From the NCBI GenBank assembly GCA_964036155.1, contig OZ038422.1, positions 41,439,201 through 41,503,200 on the forward strand: a stretch of DNA of 64,000 bases. The letters run 5' to 3'. Position 1 is the stretch's first letter. Each line of letters opens with the position of its first letter. The translations under genes were made by a program, and so were the position numbers. Shown one piece after another: positions 1-27,475 of the stretch. This stretch comes from Diploscapter coronatus (Eukaryota > Nematoda > Chromadorea > Rhabditida > Rhabditidae). The notes beneath the pieces were generated by a model. The model had not been told where the DNA came from. It saw only the letters and a program-made list of their open reading frames with translations, and searched no databases.

Positions 1-7529
<7,529 letters not shown>

Positions 7530-8166
7530 GGGGCTTGAAAAAATCGGTATTTTGAAGCTGCAGTAATCTTACTGTAATTTCCATTGAATGACGATTTTTG
7601 AACATTTCTAAAAATTTTAAATTATGGAAAGTTTTGAAAATGATGATATTTTCTTTAAAGATTGAAATTTATTTAAATTTTCTTCAAAAACATCTTTAAC
7701 TAATTTTAACAATTACAGCAATTCTGCCCCTACCTTTAAAAATCCTATCCCTTTTTTGTTGAGTTTTGTGATCATCATCATTGTTCCCGTGAATTCCTCA
7801 ATTTGAATTGAAATATTTCTTTCAAGATCTGCAATTTTGTTCTCTTAAAGGTATGTTTCAGGTTTCTGGCAGGTTCAAAAATTTTCGATCCAGATTGATT
7901 TTTTACGCCTTTCAAAAACCTAAGAATTGATCATAATGCGACGGGCTTTACCGAGTTTTTCCTTGTCATTATTAATATTTTTGCTAGGATGTTGTCATAG
8001 TCATTTTAGGAGTTGTTTAGAATCAAAACCCACGTTGTTCTTGTTATTTTCAATGAAAAATCTTCTTTTTTTCTATTTTCATTTTTCCCATTGAAAAGTT
8101 CTGAACTTTTCTGTGATATCTCATTTTCGAAACTTTATTTTATTTTTCGAACTTTTCGAATTGCAG
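7530..8166 (+). promoter_or_regulatory. Lon-TTC1 intercistronic region with variant poly(A) signal and trans-splice-like acceptor
   Basis: No gene seen. A variant poly(A) signal AATGAA is at 8052-8057. A TTTTCGAATTGCAG-type acceptor ends at 8166, four bases before the TTC1 ATG. The 109-nt spacing between them matches the other gaps in this cluster and the usual SL2 operon spacing in nematodes. There is no canonical AATAAA, so the site is inferred. The implied Lon 3'UTR is about 530 nt, which is long for a worm operon. Confidence 0.5.
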
Positions 8167-8170
8167 AAAA

Positions 8171-10056
8171 ATGGTGATCGTTGAAGAGATTCTGGAGCAT
8201 GAATCGGTTGGAGAACAGGTAAAAAATTAACAAAAGATTAAATAAGGAATGAAAAGATTAAAATAATTCAGGCCGAACTGATTAAGAAGGCCGGCAATGA
8301 ACACTTCGGTAAGGGCGAGTGGAAAGAAGCGGCGGAAAAATATAGGGTGAGAATTGAGTTTTTTTTTTTTTTTAAAATGCATTTCCAAAATAGACTAATG
8401 ACTAGAAATTCTATCAAATATGACATATTTTTGATACTTATACAATCCATTTTTAAACTTCCCCCATTCTTTATCAAAATATTTGTTCTTTTAATTATTC
8501 TACCCTTCCCTCTGCTTCATCAAATACAAAATAATAAAGGAAAATCCAGGAAGCCCTAAATCTGTGCCCTACGGAGGACGCGTCTCTGCAGTCTTTGAGA
8601 GCCGTGTTGCTGTCGAATTTGGCGGCCGCGTTACTCAAACAAGAACTATGGACCGAGGCCGCTGAGGCAGCTAGCAAGGCTATTGAGGTTTTTTCTTCTT
8701 TACCTATATAATTTCTAAAAAAAAAGTGAACTTTCAAGAAATTTTTTTTCCTATTTTTAAAAGGCTAAACAAGTTTGTTTTTGTTTTGATTATACAAATT
8801 TTAAAAATCTGAGTTTTTCAAAGTTTTTATTTTACTTTTTTTTTTTTAAATAGAAATGAGATTTCCAGGAAAACGCCTCCAACGAGAAAGCGCTCGAGAG
8901 ACGAGCATTCGCGTTCTTCCATATTTCAGACAAATTCGAAGCAGCTCAACAGGACTACGAGGAATTGATCGTAGGCTTTTTTTTATTATTCTTTTATTAT
9001 TAGTTTTTTAATCTAATTCAATACTTTCACTCAGAAAGGATCTAGGACAATTAGATATTTAAGAAAACATCATAAATTAGATTTCTGAAACCATATATAA
9101 TTTGAAAAAAAATGGATTTGTTGGAATTTCTGAAATTCCGATTTGATTTTTAAGTGGGGAGTAATGTGTGAACTAGAAACTAAAGAGTGATGGTAAATGG
9201 CGAAAAATTGAAACTTATTTCATAAGAATTTCGTTTTTTTTTCAGAAGCAATTCCCCGACCGAGCCGGCTACCGAGTCAAGAAAAGTGAGTTAGAGGCGA
9301 AAATCGCGAAGCGCAACGAGGAAATGAAGGAAGATGTTATGAACAAATTGAAGGGGCTCGGTTAGTTAATTAAAAAAAAAAACAAACTTGCAAAAATTCA
9401 TTTTTTATTTAAAAAAAAGTTTTCTTTAATTGAGATATGTTTCAAAAATGTTACTTTTCCCATATTATTTCCAAACCGTGTTGCTAAGTTGGCATGTTTA
9501 GCTAGGTCTCTTGTATTTTACCCTAAGTTAGCCTTACCCTTTTGTAGTTTTTACCTTCCTTTTCTGAAAAATAGCAAAAAGGTAAAAGTACAAGAGGTCT
9601 TTAAATACAAAGGAATTTCAATCGAAAGATGAAATAAATTCCAAATTTATGTCAAATATAGCGGAATCTTCAAATTTCAGTAATGATAACGCATAAATTG
9701 CTTTGTAACATCTTTTATCAGTTTCAATACTGAAATACGTTTCAAAAAAGGTTTAATTTCTTGTATTTTGTCCAGTTGGTAATTGCAAAAACTGTTCAAA
9801 AATAGACAAAACTATATTTTCAGGAAACATGATCCTGAAGCCGTTCGGTCTATCCACGGACAGTTTCGAGTTGACGCCCAACGATTCTGGAGGCTACAGT
9901 ATCCAAATGAAACAAAACAAGGCCCCGCCCCCTTCAAATTCTGAATTGCCAAATCAGGAAACCCCCACTCAGTCCGATCCGGAAAGTCAGGCGACGTCAG
10001 CTCAAGACTCGGCTGAAAATCAAACCGATCATCAAAATACGAGTCCAAAAGAATAA
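8171..10056 (+). CDS. TTC1: TPR co-chaperone, TTC1 family
   Basis: Small tetratricopeptide-repeat adaptor of the TTC1 type, which in animals binds Hsp90/Hsp70 and signalling partners in the cytosol. Exons: 8171-8218, 8272-8346, 8550-8687, 8869-8970, 9246-9360, 9824-10056; 236 residues. TPR units run from about residue 17 to 125 (GNEHFGKGEWKEAAEKY, then LLSNLAAALLKQ, then RRAFAFFHISDKFEAA). A charged linker ending MNKLKGLGN follows. The diagnostic TTC1 C-terminal block (ILKPFGLSTDSFEL...GGYSIQ) starts near residue 161. The last 45 residues are a low-complexity Gln/Ser/Pro/Asp tail that human TTC1 lacks. Human TTC1 has a longer acidic N-terminus, absent here. The start is chosen because the acceptor at 8166 lies immediately upstream. 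Second gene of the likely operon. Confidence 0.93.
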
Positions 10057-10141
10057 AACGGGTCTATTTTTTTTTGGGAAAACCGAAGCTTTATTCTTTG
10101 AGGCTTCACTTTTCAAGCATACGAGGTCATAGCATTTGCCG

Positions 10142-10253
10142 AATAAATGATGAGATTTTATCTATTTATTTTTTGAAAAGAAGAATATGTTTGAACAAAC
10201 ATTTTTATATCTTTATTTTTATTTTTAAAGAAAGCTAATTTTCTATGTTTCAG
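10142..10253 (+). promoter_or_regulatory. Poly(A) signal and trans-splice-like acceptor (TTC1 to SmG)
   Basis: AATAAA at 10142-10147 is followed by a pyrimidine-rich stretch and TTTCAG ending at 10253, a spacing of 106 nt. The acceptor starts a short non-coding exon, not a coding one. Confidence 0.65.
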
Positions 10254-10282
10254 GCATCGATAAACTTGCTGAAAACTAGCTG
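10254..10282 (+). other. Putative non-coding 5'UTR exon of the SmG gene
   Basis: Bounded by TATGTTTCAG on the left and a strong donor GTGAGT at 10283 on the right. It has no ATG. Splicing to the acceptor at 10646 would place the SmG start codon 11 bases into the next exon. Alternatively, the acceptor at 10646 is itself trans-spliced and this is unused. Inferred from splice signals only. Confidence 0.45.
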
Positions 10283-10657
10283 GTGAGTAATTCTGCTTAT
10301 GCGCCCCAATGCTAAAAATCTGACCCAATCAACCATTTTCGAATCCCAGCAACCACTCCCTTTTTCCCTTTATTATTTTCGATTTTTCTCATTTTCCGTC
10401 AAAAATTTTAACTTCCAGATGTCCCAAAATAATTCCAGAACATTCTGCAACGCCATAAAACCTCCTTTATCGCTTTCCTCTCAGACAAACGCCTATTTTT
10501 TTTTCGGGATTTTCAAGATTTCTCAAAAACCTTAAATATTTCTCATTTTGTTCTCTATATATCCTAATCATCTCTCTGGACACTCAAAAATTCTCGAGAA
10601 TCTCCATTTCTTTCTAATTTTTTTCGCAAAAATACCAAATTTGCAGAACTTGACAAA

Positions 10658-11421
10658 ATGAGCAAGACCCACCCGCCCGAGCTGAAAAAGTACATGGACA
10701 AGGAGATGGAGATCAAGCTGAACGGCAACCGCCGCATCTCCGGCACGCTCAGAGGCTACGATCCCTTCATGAACATGGTCATCGAGGTGAGTGGATTTTA
10801 AAAATTATAAAAAAAAAGCCAAATCTCCGTGAAATTTGTATTGTCTTACAGAAACCTATAATCCTATGTTTGAAGAGAAAATGTTAGGAAGCCGGGAATA
10901 CCGCTAAAATTTAACTTTGAGAGAATACTAAGAACGTTAACAGTCCCTTAACTAGATGTTTGGTTTATGTTCTACCTCCTGCTTACTGGTCGTCGTCTGA
11001 AACGAATGTGTTATCACGTTTTCTTGAAACTTATCGAAAACAGCAAAAATTGGACATTTTGGCTCGTTATCCATATTTCCATTTTTAACCAACAAAGCCT
11101 TACAACGATTATTCAGAAGATGATAGAAATACTTATAAAAAAACGTTTTGAAACTTATTTTAAAAAATTAAAGAAACCCCGATTTAAAAATTTTTTAATT
11201 TATTCCTTTTATTATTTTTTAAAGAACGAACACTCAGCCCACTGTCCTGAGCTTCAAAGAAATATATTTTTTAAAAATTCTGAGACATGAAAAATTTTGA
11301 AAAATATTTTTTCCAGGACGCGATCGAATACCCGAAGACGGGTGACCCAGTGAGCATTGGAATGGTCGTCGTGCGCGGCAACTCCGTCGTCATCATGGAG
11401 CCCAAGGAGCGCATTCAATGA
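10658..11421 (+). CDS. snr-7: Small nuclear ribonucleoprotein G (SmG)
   Basis: Sm-fold subunit of the heptameric ring that assembles on U1, U2, U4 and U5 snRNAs (and on SL RNAs in nematodes). Exons 10658-10786 and 11317-11421; 77 residues, the usual SmG length. The N-terminus [15 protein letters not shown] is almost identical to animal SmG. Sm motif 1 ([19 protein letters not shown]) and Sm motif 2 ([14 protein letters not shown]) are both complete. The single intron is 530 nt. It sits between a TPR co-chaperone and a splicing helicase, with operon-like spacing on both sides, so co-transcription with the helicase is likely. Confidence 0.97.
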
Positions 11422-12017
11422 TTTCGGGAATACGGTACGTCAAAACAAAGGATACTACAGATTTTAGAAGACATTAGGAGGTTGCTGTAGGAAAACATTA
11501 TGAGTTAGGGTTACTGTAGCTTTTTGGGAAAAACGGAAATTACTGTGGCTTTCTGAGTCTAATCTGAAAGTTATCATCTTTGAATAAATCATTTATAAGC
11601 TACTGCTAAAAGAATTAATACTTTTAGAAAATCGTAAAAAGTCTAGATATTTCTTAAAACTTATTTATTTTTTCCAGATCCATCTTCTAACCACGCCCAG
11701 CAAAGTTCGTTAGGCTTGAACTATCCGCCAATCTGTCCCTTCACCCTCGTTAAAATCGCTTTTCAATAGTTTTATTAAATTATTCCATTCATCGGTTATT
11801 TTTCCTGATCTCCATCAGATTTTGATTTTCTCTTGTTGTTCTACGTCTCTGTTCTAAAAGTTCATTTTTTTATTTAAATAAAATCGAGTTTTTTTTTTTT
11901 TAAATTTGTTTTCCCTGAAAATGAGCGTTTAAACGCTGAAGATACTTTATTTTGACTGGAATTTTTTTTATTTTGTAATGTTTTGAAATCTCAGATATTT
12001 TGATTTCTCAATCAAGA
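11422..12017 (+). promoter_or_regulatory. SmG-MOG-1 intercistronic region
   Basis: No coding exon seen. AATAAA is at 11877-11882 and a splice acceptor (ATCTCAG) ends at 11994, a spacing of 112 nt. The MOG-1 start codon follows 23 bases downstream. U-rich sequence lies between, as expected for an SL2 intercistronic region. Confidence 0.65.
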
Positions 12018-22211
<10,194 letters not shown>

Positions 22212-22480
22212 GCAAGAAAATACCAACGAAGGAAGAAGGCGAATGGATCTTTTTTCTCTTTGAAAATTGTTTTTTTGTCTAACTTATTTGTTTGTCTGTT
22301 AGAAATTTCCTGCCTTTCAAAAGGTAGTATAAAAATGAATAGAAAACACCCAGAGATGCTAACCTTCTTTCAATTTGAAAGAAAACAATCTTATTTTACC
22401 ATTTTTCGCTCTACGGGAGATCTGAATGTCATTGGGAAATTTCATCTAATTCAACCATTAACTTGATCGATTTGTGTTTC

Positions 22481-22600
22481 AATAAAATGGTTTGATCAAT
22501 TTCAAATTTATCTACTTTAATGGTGAGTATGGTCCTATGGTTCCTACAGAAATATCTTTGGTTTAAAATATTCATTTTTGCAATTTAACTGATCTTCCAG
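22481..22600 (+). promoter_or_regulatory. Poly(A) signal and trans-splice-like acceptor (mog-1 to UPRT)
   Basis: AATAAA at 22481-22486 is followed 114 nt later by CTTCCAG ending at 22600, which abuts the UPRT ATG exactly. An ATG followed by a good donor (GTGAGT) at 22520-22528 could alternatively be a tiny first exon contributing only Met. Confidence 0.65.
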
Positions 22601-23949
22601 ATGACAGATTCTGATGTTGACGACGAGATTTTCGATTCGATTTCGGTTAGGAAGGAACCACTCGAGACGAAGGACGGACCCGTCGTTCTCCTCAAAACCA
22701 CCAACCAAATCAAGGAACTTCAGACCATTCTCAAGGACAAGTGGGTTCAAAAGTTTATTGAATGATATCTGCATAAAAGTTGAGAAAAAACTTCTAGAAT
22801 TTTCTTCAACGTATCGACGTCTAATATGAAACGTTATAACTTCAGATCGACCGAACACTCCGATTTCGTGTTCTACGCGGATCGACTGATGCGGCTGGTG
22901 ATCGAAGAGGCTCTGAATCGACTGCCCTATACGGGGTGCATCGTCACCACCCCGACAGGGTACGAGTATAAAGGTAATTTTGCGATGTGTTTAAAAATCG
23001 TCGACTAACACCAAATATCTATAGTTATTACCTTTCGCGAAATTTTGGCGCAGGCTTTTATCTTGTTTCGTTTGTTTTTTTTTAAACCATAAATTCATTT
23101 TTAAAGTGACCTTTTCAAATAAGTTTTAAAATGGTCTTAAAAGCAATCATCTTTTAACCTTCACAGTATGATCACAGTTTCGTCCCACATCAATTATTGA
23201 AAGGGAAATCGTATAGTTTCCAGGAATCCGCTTCCAACGCGGGAATTGCGGCGTTTCGCTGTGCAGAAGCGGGGAGGCGATGGAAATCGCCCTGCGACAG
23301 TGCTGCAGGTCGATCAGGATTTGTAAAATGCTTCTTGGTATCGTTTTTTTGCTGCTATTTTCTTTTCAAATATCGGATTTATTGATGTGTTATTTCAGGT
23401 GAAGAGCAACGAGTTCTCTACGCCCGATTGACGCCTGATATTTCGAAACGAAGAATTCTGCTGCTCTATCCGATTGTCAGGTATATGTTTAGGGATTATC
23501 CGCGTAGAATGACGGTTGAAAATTCGACCATTTTTCGAGAAATTTTGAAACTTATTTAAACGCTAAGCAACTGTCAAACAGGCTAACTTTACGAGAGAAA
23601 TAAGCTTTCTTGTGGAAGTTTTTGAAACTTACAAAAATGTTGCAATTCCAGCACTGGTAACACAACTTCGAAAGCAATAGAGGCTTTGCTGAACGCGGGC
23701 GCGAAGCAAGAGACAATCTACTTGACCACACTCTTCATCACTCCTATCGGTGAGGTTTTTCTTTTTCGAAAATTTTAAAGGGGTATCCTTCTAAAAAAAT
23801 TGTTTAAATCTATGCTTTTTTCGAAAAAAGAAAAATTTTCAGGCCTAAAGCGACTGACCACCCTGTTTCCCCTTTTGACGGTGATCACGTCGGAAGTCAC
23901 TACGGGCATTCCGCATAACTTCGCGATGAAATATTTTGGCACCGAGTAA
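22601..23949 (+). CDS. UPRT: Uracil phosphoribosyltransferase-like protein (UPRT)
   Basis: Type I phosphoribosyltransferase fold of the animal UPRT family (uracil + PRPP to UMP in active members; animal members are often considered weakly active or inactive). Exons 22601-22740, 22846-22973, 23224-23337, 23399-23480, 23652-23749, 23843-23949; 222 residues. The family blocks YADRLMRLVIEEALNRLPY, TTPTGYEYKG, RGNCGVSLCRSGEAME, LLLYPIVSTGNT (PRPP loop, STGNT about 155-159) and the C-terminal MKYFGTE are all present in order. In the CCRSIRI(G)K block the usual Gly is Cys here. The N-terminus (about 45 residues) is shorter than in mammals. Last gene of the likely operon, and the only pyrimidine-salvage gene in it. 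Confidence 0.93.
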
Positions 23950-24785
23950 CTTTCGATGCAAAAAAATGGAGTCGGTAAAAAATTGTAAAAAAAAAAAATA
24001 TCATTCCTATCAGTTTCTTTGGGGAGTTTTAGAACTTTATTGCCATGCTTTATCATTTTCTCGTTCAAAAATTGATTTCGAGTATTATGGAGCGTGAGGG
24101 AGGAGTTAGATATTGCACTCTTTGCAGCCCATCTTTCGCAAGCTTAACCTCCGAGAAGTAGCATGCGTACTGAAGAGACAGAAGAGATAACAAAGAAATG
24201 AGAAGGAAAGAGCAAGGGGAAGGAGGGGCGTGGCTCGTGCGAAAGCGAGTTGCAAATATTATGCAGTATCTCTATCTTCTCACATGCCATAATACATTTC
24301 TCCAAAACTTTCTGGAAAAAGTGCTCGAAATCATGAAATTGTTATTGTTGACAAAATTTGAATCTTACAAATTCTGGGTACTTTGCAATTTTCATACAAT
24401 ATGACCATGTCGATATAGATTTCATGACATTTATTATTCCGTTGAGATTTTATTAAAAAATTTAAAGTTTATACAGTAATTATGCTAATTATGGCTGATT
24501 TGTGCTGACCTTTATGTTTAGAAATGCACTATTTTTGTTCTTGCACCAATTTGGGTACTGCATTCTAGAACTTCCAAAGTATAACTTGAGAAAAATTACA
24601 TTACCCAAATTTTCACATCACAATTTTCATATTGCACGGTTTTCTAGAAGTGGAAATTCTAGTCTTCTAGAAGATCAGTTTAAAAATCACGGATGAGTTT
24701 GAAATAGCACCCAGAATATTCTAGTTTTTCTCGAAGAAATCGATAAAAATTGAAACTCGAGAAGAATTACGATATTTTGCCGGCC
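23950..24785. other. Convergent intergenic region
   Basis: 3' flank between UPRT (plus) and the membrane protein (minus). No convincing exon. A loose inverted repeat may span about 24108-24262 (GCACTCTTTGCAG / GTTGCAAATATTATGC arms, poorly matched). Otherwise AT-rich sequence in which I see nothing. Confidence 0.6.
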
Positions 24786-26460
24786 TTATAAGATCGTCCC
24801 TAATATTTCCTTCTGTGCTTGTTTCTCCTTTGTTAGCTTCGTTTGTTGTGATAGTCTGAATTTTAGCTTTCAAGGTATTTTCCAAAGAGGCCCAGTATCT
24901 CGAGCTCTGTCTAACTAAGTATAGGACTAGGGATGCATAGAATTTGTTTGGAAATACTTGAAAACTTACTCAAATAGGCATAGGGAGACATGAAGCAGAA
25001 TCAGGCCAACGATAAAAGGAGCAAAGCACACCAGGAACACTGTAATTTCGATGATTTGCATTTTTGGACGTACAAAAATTCAAAGTCATTGCAGAACTGG
25101 ATTCAAAAATCTGCAGATTTAAAATATAAACAAGAATAAATAGATTTAAAAAGCTTACATTTGCTGCAGGCGACGAAAAACTCGACGAACTGATCGATTT
25201 TGGCCTCGAGCAACAACAAAAGCAGACCCGCGGCCAGAAAGACGAATAGGAGAAGCAGAATGCACAGAGGACACAGAAGGAGTAGACAGACGGAGATGAT
25301 TGACTAAAATTGGACGATAAAATTTAGTTTGACGATTTCTTGAAATTCTAAAAATATAACTTGTAGTGGTTTTTCAAAGGTTAGAAAGGTTGGATGGAAT
25401 GTGTAAGCTTCTTGATATTTAGAGAATTTTTAACTTTTGGATAGGTTTCAGAAAATTGAGTAATATTATATTCTCGAAAGAACTTTGATCAGTGTGATGC
25501 TGCAATTTCCGAAGTTAAACAATTATCATAGTGTTCAAATTTTTCCAGGTTAGGTTGGAAATTTTGGGAATTTGATAAGAGTAATCGCCGTCCGAAATGT
25601 GTTAATTAGCACTGATTTTCGAAAGCTTAGATGTAGAAATTTTGAAACTTACATTGAAAAATCCGAGAACTTGGTATAGTCGATAGTTCGCATTTGATTG
25701 TAGGGCGTAGAAAATGGCTATGGAGTTTAAGCAAAGGCCTCCTATCATGGTTAGGCTCTGAAAAATGGGGATCGGTCTCTTTTAAAAGTCCAAAAACTTA
25801 TCTCATCTCTAAAAGCGTTAACAAATTTGATCTATTTTGGAGAAATTTGAAAAATTGACCTCTTTTTTAAATAAAGAATTTTAAATTCTTACCAAATACT
25901 GCCAAATGGGGTCGATTTCTGATAGCGCTGATATTCGTTTATCGTTGTGCTGTATCGGATACCAGTGATAAAATGATAGGCAAATTGCCAAAAGCAACGA
26001 TCCTCCAGATAGACATAGACATTTTAGGCGGCAATTATTGCAGGAAAAATGAAGAGCCTAAGAAGAGTTCCATTTTAAAATTTCTATTTAAGGCGTATCA
26101 AAATTTCTCTTCTGAGATAATTATTTTGGATAATACTAAACTGGTACGAATAATGAGAACATTAATGCTATTAGGTCAAAGTTTGTCTTTAAAATCGTTG
26201 AAACTTATTATAAATTTTAAGAGTTCTAGATTTTTTTTGGAAAATTATGAAAATCGATCGTCAACCTTTATCCCAATCAGCAAAGAATTCGGTCTACTCT
26301 CTAGGCCTGGAGTTGAAACGGTTAGGGTTGTGGTTGACAGGCTAAAAATGCTCATGTTCTCAAATTGTCTTTCGAAGCCTCCTCCTTACCTTGGACTTCT
26401 CGATCTTTGGTTGAAGCTTTTCACCACGATCGACTCGCTAGGTATCGTGGGAATAGTCAT
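24786..26460 (-). CDS. Unrecognised multi-pass membrane protein
   Basis: I do not recognise the family. Exons (minus): 26460-26390, 26341-26266, 26057-25893, 25757-25653, 25303-25159, 25039-24970, 24855-24786; 233 residues, all junctions in phase. The N-terminal 50 residues are polar and Ser/Thr-rich (MTIPTIPSESIVVKSF), probably cytosolic. A short Cys cluster (CNNCRLKCLC) follows. Then come about four hydrophobic segments: SLLLAICLSFYHW, LTMIGGLCLNSIAIFYAL, a very Leu-rich SVCLLLLCPLCILLLL... segment, and FLVCFAPFIVGLILLHVSL. The four-span layout recalls tetraspan/MARVEL-like proteins, but no signature is visible. The gene could instead stop at TAA 24968-24966 (211 residues), because that stop overlaps the donor GTAAGT used for the last exon. 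Confidence 0.72.
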
Positions 26461-26610
26461 CGGGATGAGTAACGATAATTGGAGGGAGGGTAGTTAACAG
26501 ATAATTGATCTATTATCTCTAGGGTAACACTATCCTTTTGCATCATGGATAGGGGAAAGTCGCAGGAGTTGCATCAGGTAGACGTAGCTAGATTTGGACG
26601 ATTTGCAAAA

Positions 26611-26909
26611 TAGCCAGTAACTCGCCACTGAGGATGGACTTTTGATGTTTTTACTTTCCCTTACTATTTTTCTTTATCTTTCTCTCCCTCTCTCTCTAAA
26701 ATCTTTCTCTCCGTCTTTTTCGTCTATTCTAAATCCCTCACTATTTCATCCATCGAAATATCCCCTTTTGTATGCACTTTCACTTTAATCTCTGTAACTA
26801 CTACCTATTGAAATCGCTCTCTTCGGAAAGTGACATAGGGGATTTAAAAGGAAAAAAGTAACGTGTCCATCCCTGAGGCAAAGGTTAGGAACTGGCTATA
26901 CTGGCTAGG
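26611..26909. mobile_element. Inverted-repeat element upstream of the membrane-protein gene
   Basis: About 299 bp. Imperfect terminal arms (TAGCCAGTAACTCGCC...GATGGAC and GTCCATCC...GGAACTGGCTA) enclose pyrimidine-rich sequence followed by purine-rich sequence, so the whole unit can fold back. Lies about 150 bp upstream of the minus-strand gene start. Confidence 0.55.
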
Positions 26910-27475
26910 GAGTATTTGAAATCGAGAGGGATAGAGAAAAGAAAGGAAAATATAGGTTAGGAAGTACGATAAAATAAGAGGGACAAAGAAAGAAAAATAA
27001 GCTAGAGAGTAGAGTTAAGTAAGAGAATAAAAGATAATTGTTAGGTTAGAGAGCAGAAAATTTGAAGAGGGAACAAGAATCAGAAAAATCGTCTCCGCAA
27101 GAATTGCATTTTTCGATGCGAAAAACGCTAGGTTGGAGGATAGAGATGAATTGTTTGACGAGCTGCTTTATACCCTTGAAAAATTACGGTAATTAGACTG
27201 GTGCGTCATAAGGGCGATTCCGGTTGAAAATTGAGGAATTTGTCAAGGATTTCCAATGCCTGAGAAAATTTTACGAAGATTAAAATTTTGCGAAGCTTTT
27301 GAAAAAAATATGAAAATAAAAGTTTTTTCGACCGCCACTTTACTGGAAAAGGTAGAATGCTGGAGATGGTCGTTTTAAAAAAAAAAGCACATTTCGAGAG
27401 TTCATACAAGGGGAAGTAGAGAATAGGGTTGACGAGAAAAAAACTATTTTTTGGGGAAAATCGATTTTGCCCGGT
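26910..27475. other. Gene-free stretch, purine-rich then AT-rich
   Basis: A long purine-rich tract (about 26920-27080, GAGAGGGATAGAG-type sequence) is followed by ordinary AT-rich DNA up to the stop codon of the phosphatase-like gene. No exon, RNA gene or clear regulatory motif seen. Confidence 0.6.

Noticed and set aside
25973..26497. Longest plus-strand open frame in its area (174 codons)
   Set aside because: It is antisense to exons and an intron of the minus-strand membrane-protein gene, has no splice logic and lacks coding bias.
26660..27080. Pyrimidine and purine tracts as possible CRISPR-like or tandem repeats
   Set aside because: No regular repeat unit. The two tracts are partly arms of one inverted-repeat element, and this is a eukaryotic genome.
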